Origin: CAZZKF01 sp964654995
Lineage (GTDB): Bacteria > Pseudomonadota > Alphaproteobacteria > CAZZKF01
DNA: 17,600 bases
NCBI GenBank assembly: GCA_964654995.1
Contig: CAZZKF010000053.1
Location: 1-17,600 of the forward strand
Direction: 5' to 3'
Position 1 is the stretch's first letter; every line of letters starts with the position of its first letter. Below are positions 13,957 to 17,600 of the stretch, piece after piece. The position numbers and the translations under genes are program-made. The notes beneath the pieces are model-generated. The model was given only the letters and a program-made list of their open reading frames with translations, had not been told where the DNA came from and did not search any database.

Positions 13957-16900
13957 CTACGGCACGATCACATGCGCCACCCCGGCTGCCGCCAGGGCGA
14001 CATTGAAGGCCGCGACATCATCCGAATAGATACGCCGCAGCGCCGTGCGCAGCCCCTTCCACTGATCGACCAGTTCCCTGGTGCGGGCGCGCGCCCCTTC
14101 GGTGACCGGCGGGTCCTGATCGACCGCCGAGATGACATTGAGCACCTGGGTGCTGAGCAAATGGCTGGGATAGGCGACCCGGTCCTGAACGCCGCCCGGA
14201 AGCTCGGCCTGAGGCACATGGTCCTCCCAGGCCTTGAGCCTGGCAATCGCCGCCTTGCCGGCTGCCGTGATCTTGTCGGTCTGGCCATGCCCGGCGGTCA
14301 AGGCCATCAGCCGCTCGATCTGCTCGGTGACCGAACGCGCGCCGTTGACCGCGCGGTGAATGTCATTGACCAGCTCATACAGGGTCTCCAGCAGCTGCTG
14401 CTGTTCGGCCCAGGCATCGGCCGCGATCGGCCCGCGCCGCGGATCGGGCACCACCTTGAACGTCCGGCTCTGGCTCTTGCCATCGACGGTGAGGCGCGCC
14501 GTATAGACACCCGGTGCGATGCGTGGCGGGCGCTGGCTGACATAGCGGATGATGTCCGAGACCTGGACCATCGGTTCGCGGCGCAGGTTCCAGACATAGC
14601 GGTTGAGCCCTTCTCTGACGCCCAACGGCTCGACCGGCGCCGGGCCGCGCACGCCCTTGACCACCACCTTGCGCGCCGCCTTCGCCGGCTTGCTGGTGAA
14701 CGTCCGGATCACGCGGCCTTTTGCGTCGAGGATTTCCAGGGTGATCGGCGGCGCGTCCTTGGCGCGCTTGGCTGCCAGCGTGTAATAGATCACCGCCCCG
14801 TCCGGCGGATTCGGTGCCTCCTTGCGCCAGAAGCCGCGGATATCGAGGCGCAGGGCATCCATGGGCCGGAACAGGTGGAAGGCCGCGCCGGCCACCGCCT
14901 TGTCAAGCTGGCGCAAGGGGCTGACGTCATCGAGGATCCAGAAGGCGCGGCCCTGGGTCGCCGCCACCAGATCGTTGCCATGAACGGTCAGGTCGGTGAT
15001 CGGCACCGGCGGCAGGTTGAGCTGCAGCGACTGCCAGTTGCGCCCGTCGTTGAACGAGACATAGACGCCGGCCTCGGTGCCGGCATAGAGCAGGCCGCGG
15101 CGCACCGGGTCCTCGCGCACGACGCGCACGAAGGCGTCACGCGCGATGCCCTTGACGATGCGCCGCCAGCTCTTGCCGAAATCATCGGTGCGATAGATCA
15201 TCGGCGTGAGATCGGCGAACTTGTAGCGGGTCACCGCAATGTAGGCGGTCGCCGGGTCGTGGGGCGAGACGTCGATGGCGTTGACCTGGGCCTCGGGCAT
15301 GCCCCTGGGCGTCACATTCTGCCAGGTCTCCCCCCCGTCGCGCGTCAGGTGCACCAGCCCGTCGTCGGAGCCCGCCCACAACACCTTGGGATCGTGCGGC
15401 GATTCGATCAGATAGGTGATCGTGGCGTAATGCTCGCCGCCGGCGCCTTCGATGGTGATCGGGCCGCCGGTGGTGCCCTGCCTGGATTTGTCGTTGCGGG
15501 TGAGATCGGGGCTGATCGCCGCCCATGAGCGGCCGCGATCGGTCGATTTCAGCACCACATTGGCGGCGTGATAGATCACTTTCGGATCAAAGCGGGAGAC
15601 CACCACCGGCGCATTCCAGTTGAACCGGTACTTGAGCTCACGCCCCGGCCGGAAGCCGGAGAAATAGGGGTAGGCAACAATGTTGCGGAGCTCGCCGGTG
15701 GCGAGATTGAGCTCGTTGATCGAGCCCAGAATGCCGGTACCGTAAATCAGGATCGGGTTGTCGGGATCGAAGGCGATGAAGGCGCTCTCGCCACCGGCCA
15801 CCGCCCGCCAGTCCTCACGGCCGATGCCGCCGGTCAGCGTCCGGCTGGCGATGCGAACGCTCGAATTGTCCTGCTGGCCGCCATAGACATTGTAGGGGAA
15901 CAGGTTGTCGGTAATCACCCGATAGAACTGACCGGTCGGCTGATTGGCCTGGGTCGACCAGGTTTTGCCCCCATCGAGCGAGACATTGGCGCCGCCGTCG
16001 TTGCCCTCGATCATGGCGCGGTTGTCCCTGGGGTTGATCCACAGGTCGTGATTGTCGCCGTGCGGGGTGGCGACCTGCTCGAAGGTCCTGCCGCCATCGG
16101 TCGACTTCATCATCGGAGCGGCGAGCACATAGACGGTGTTTTCCTCGATGGGATCGGCGAAGATATGGGTGTAGTACCAGCCGCGATCGCGGATGCCGGG
16201 ATCGGCGTTGACACGCTTCCAGTGGGCGCCGCCATCGTCCGAGCGAAAGACGCCGCCCTCGGTCGCCTCGATCATCGCGTAGACGCGATCCGGGTTGGCC
16301 GGGGAGACCGAGACCCCGGTGTTGCCCATCAGCGCGGGCAGCCCTTCATTGATCGGCTGCCAGGTCTCGCCGCCGTCGGTCGATTTGTAGAGGCCGCTTC
16401 CCGGTCCGCCGCTGCGAATCGTCCAGGGCCGGCGCTGATGGTCCCACATGGCGGCGTAGAGCACCCGCGGATTGGTGGCATCCATCGCCAGGCCGCTGGC
16501 CCCCGTCGTCTCATTGACGAACAGAACCTGCTTCCAGGTCTTGCCGCCATCCAGCGAGCGATAGATGCCGCGCGCCCGGCTCGGCGCCCAGGGGCTCCCC
16601 TGCGCCGCGACATAGACGATATCCGGGTTTTTCGGGTGGATGCGCACGGCCGCGATATGGCGGGTGTCCTCGAGGCCCAGATGGCTCCAGGTCTTGCCGG
16701 CATCGAGCGACTTGTAAACGCCGTCGCCATGCGATGTGGTCACCCCGCGGATCGGGGATTCGCCGGTGCCGACATAGACGATGTTGGAATCGGAAGGCGC
16801 GACGGCAATCGCGCCGATGGTGGCGGTGCGGAAATCACCGTCCGAGACATTGCGCCATTGCTCGCCCGCGCTTTGCGTCTTCCACACGCCGCCGCCGGTG

Positions 16901-17142
16901 GCCCCGAAGTAATAGGTCCGCGGCTCATCCGGCACGCCGGCGACCGCCGTCACCCGGCCGCCGCGATAGGGCCCGATGTTGCGCCAGCGAAGCGCCTGAT
17001 AGAGCACCGGGTCATAAACGCCGGCGCCGGCGCCGCGCCCTTGCGCCAGAGCGCTCTGCGTGTCGGTCGCCAGCGCCGCACCCAGGATCACCAGGGTCGG
17101 CAGCAGCAGGGTTGCAAGGGTGGTCATCGGGCGTGCAGACAT
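13957..17142 (-). CDS. Secreted VPS10/sortilin-like BNR-repeat protein
   Basis: A 1061-residue exported protein. The signal peptide is about residues 1-34 (TLATLLLPTLVILGAALA, cleavage after ALAQ). Residues 40-740 form a beta-propeller with at least nine Asp boxes (SxDxGxTW): 145-152, 196-203, 254-261, 301-308, 347-354, 388-395, 533-540, 600-607 and 652-659, plus a degenerate one at 696-703. The part from about 760 has an Ig-like, FlgD-type segment (ITLEILDAKGRVIRTF) and a helical C-terminus. Related proteins are annotated as glycosyl hydrolases or sortilin-like, but no catalytic motif for either is visible, so its role (binding, or extracellular hydrolysis) is unknown. Of two adjacent ATG codons, the one at 17142 has the better distance (5 bp) from GGAGG; an upstream in-frame start would bury the signal peptide. 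Confidence 0.88.
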   Translation of the reverse strand: MSARPMTTLATLLLPTLVILGAALATDTQSALAQGRGAGAGVYDPVLYQALRWRNIGPYRGGRVTAVAGVPDEPRTYYFGATGGGVWKTQSAGEQWRNVSDGDFRTATIGAIAVAPSDSNIVYVGTGESPIRGVTTSHGDGVYKSLDAGKTWSHLGLEDTRHIAAVRIHPKNPDIVYVAAQGSPWAPSRARGIYRSLDGGKTWKQVLFVNETTGASGLAMDATNPRVLYAAMWDHQRRPWTIRSGGPGSGLYKSTDGGETWQPINEGLPALMGNTGVSVSPANPDRVYAMIEATEGGVFRSDDGGAHWKRVNADPGIRDRGWYYTHIFADPIEENTVYVLAAPMMKSTDGGRTFEQVATPHGDNHDLWINPRDNRAMIEGNDGGANVSLDGGKTWSTQANQPTGQFYRVITDNLFPYNVYGGQQDNSSVRIASRTLTGGIGREDWRAVAGGESAFIAFDPDNPILIYGTGILGSINELNLATGELRNIVAYPYFSGFRPGRELKYRFNWNAPVVVSRFDPKVIYHAANVVLKSTDRGRSWAAISPDLTRNDKSRQGTTGGPITIEGAGGEHYATITYLIESPHDPKVLWAGSDDGLVHLTRDGGETWQNVTPRGMPEAQVNAIDVSPHDPATAYIAVTRYKFADLTPMIYRTDDFGKSWRRIVKGIARDAFVRVVREDPVRRGLLYAGTEAGVYVSFNDGRNWQSLQLNLPPVPITDLTVHGNDLVAATQGRAFWILDDVSPLRQLDKAVAGAAFHLFRPMDALRLDIRGFWRKEAPNPPDGAVIYYTLAAKRAKDAPPITLEILDAKGRVIRTFTSKPAKAARKVVVKGVRGPAPVEPLGVREGLNRYVWNLRREPMVQVSDIIRYVSQRPPRIAPGVYTARLTVDGKSQSRTFKVVPDPRRGPIAADAWAEQQQLLETLYELVNDIHRAVNGARSVTEQIERLMALTAGHGQTDKITAAGKAAIARLKAWEDHVPQAELPGGVQDRVAYPSHLLSTQVLNVISAVDQDPPVTEGARARTRELVDQWKGLRTALRRIYSDDVAAFNVALAAAGVAHVIVP

Positions 17143-17236
17143 CATTTCCTCCCCGTCAATCGATCGGCGCCAATGCGCGCGGGCGATATGCACAAATGGA
17201 CGCGGCCACGACCGGCCTCGGCCACGCGCCGCGAAC

Positions 17237-17250
17237 ACATGATTCCATGT
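17237..17250. repeat. Short palindrome in the promoter region of the VPS10-like gene
   Basis: ACATGATTCCATGT has perfect 5-bp arms around ATTC. It lies just downstream of the candidate -10, where an operator could sit. The function is unknown, and such a short repeat can occur by chance. Confidence 0.25.
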
Positions 17251-17266
17251 ATTTTCAATTATCGTA

Positions 17267-17295
17267 ATCATATCCCCGATCACACCTGCCAACAA
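17267..17295 (-). promoter_or_regulatory. Candidate promoter of the VPS10-like gene
   Basis: On the minus strand TTGTTG (17290-17295) and TATGAT (17267-17272, 5 of 6 match) are separated by 17 bp in the only AT-rich patch of the 213-bp gap between the glycerol kinase stop and the VPS10-like start. It gives a leader of about 115 nt. The -35 is weak. Confidence 0.35.
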
Positions 17296-17355
17296 GGGAT
17301 CGGGGGCCGCGGATTCCGAGCCGCCGGCGACAGGCAGGCGGAATTCGCCGCCGCC

Positions 17356-17600
17356 TCAGGCGCTGCCGGCCGCTGCCAGAACGCTGGCCACCGCGCGCTG
17401 CCAGCCGTCCAGCAGGTGTGTGCGCTTCGCTTCGTCCATCGCCGGGGCGAACCGCTCGGCCTTTTGGCGCACGGCCGCGATGTCATCGAGCGAGCTATAG
17501 AGCCCGGCCCCCAGCCCGGCCAGAAAGGCGGCGCCCAGCGCCGTGGTTTCCGCATGTGCGGCGCGCTCGACATGCAGGCCCAGGATGTCGGCGAGGAACT
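17356..17600 (-). CDS. glpK: Glycerol kinase, C-terminal part (5' end beyond the window)
   Basis: The last 81 codons of a FGGY-family sugar kinase are visible. The readable part FLADILGLHVERAAHAETTA is followed by LGAAFLAGLGAGLYSS. This is the well-conserved end of glycerol kinase (FLaDilgvpVeRp...ETTALGAAyLAGLavG), then a helical tail ending in DGWQRAVASVL. The enzyme phosphorylates glycerol to glycerol 3-phosphate in the cytosol. The assignment to glycerol kinase rather than another FGGY kinase rests on this terminal motif. No T-run terminator follows the stop at 17356. Confidence 0.88.
   Translation of the reverse strand, partial: FLADILGLHVERAAHAETTALGAAFLAGLGAGLYSSLDDIAAVRQKAERFAPAMDEAKRTHLLDGWQRAVASVLAAAGSA

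Noticed and set aside
13972..15528. A 518-codon plus-strand open frame opposite the VPS10-like gene
   Set aside because: Antisense shadow with no motif; the minus strand shows regular Asp-box repeats through the same bases.
13957..17142. Asp-box coding repeats as a DNA tandem repeat or CRISPR-like array
   Set aside because: The similarity is at the protein level only; spacing is irregular and codons differ between copies.

Overview
This is a high-GC chromosomal window with the codon bias of an alphaproteobacterium; the cold-shock protein, the nuclease and the enzyme families fit a Rhodospirillales-like lineage. That placement is inferred from protein character, not from a marker gene. The high GC opens long open frames opposite almost every real gene. 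I left those out.

Left part (1-3840): the start of a secreted staphylococcal-nuclease-fold protein on the minus strand (its C-terminus runs off the edge), diverging from an NAD(P)-dependent aldehyde dehydrogenase. A tRNA-Arg(CCT) follows. Next is a two-gene TacA/TacT-type toxin-antitoxin module (ribbon-helix-helix antitoxin, GNAT toxin) whose AT-rich promoter carries a 34-bp near-perfect inverted repeat. A small CspA-family gene comes after it, with a structured leader of about 180-200 nt and a strong intrinsic terminator.

Middle (3860-9880): two amidohydrolase-superfamily genes diverge from a shared 200-bp region. One is an exported imidazolonepropionase-like enzyme with all metal ligands. 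The other is a cytosolic Amidohydro_2 protein that lacks several expected ligands. A short gene graveyard follows: a TetR C-terminal remnant abuts an N-terminally deleted sulfotransferase pseudogene that has a premature stop and a frameshift. Then come GTP-dependent PEP carboxykinase (gluconeogenesis), preceded by a structured leader, and a 2-dehydropantoate 2-reductase family gene 51 bp downstream.

Right part (9900-17600, all minus strand): a LacI-family regulator; a two-gene molybdenum hydroxylase of the isoquinoline 1-oxidoreductase type (2Fe-2S subunit followed by a Tat-exported molybdopterin subunit); a large secreted VPS10/sortilin-like BNR-repeat protein; and the C-terminus of glycerol kinase.

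Taken together this looks like ordinary heterotrophic metabolism (aldehyde oxidation, amide or peptide-like substrates, N-heterocycle or aldehyde hydroxylation, gluconeogenesis, glycerol use). I do not see a multi-gene undescribed system. The most unusual points are the operator architecture of the toxin-antitoxin locus, the attenuator-like hairpin in the cold-shock leader, two proteins with substituted catalytic residues, and the pseudogene junction.
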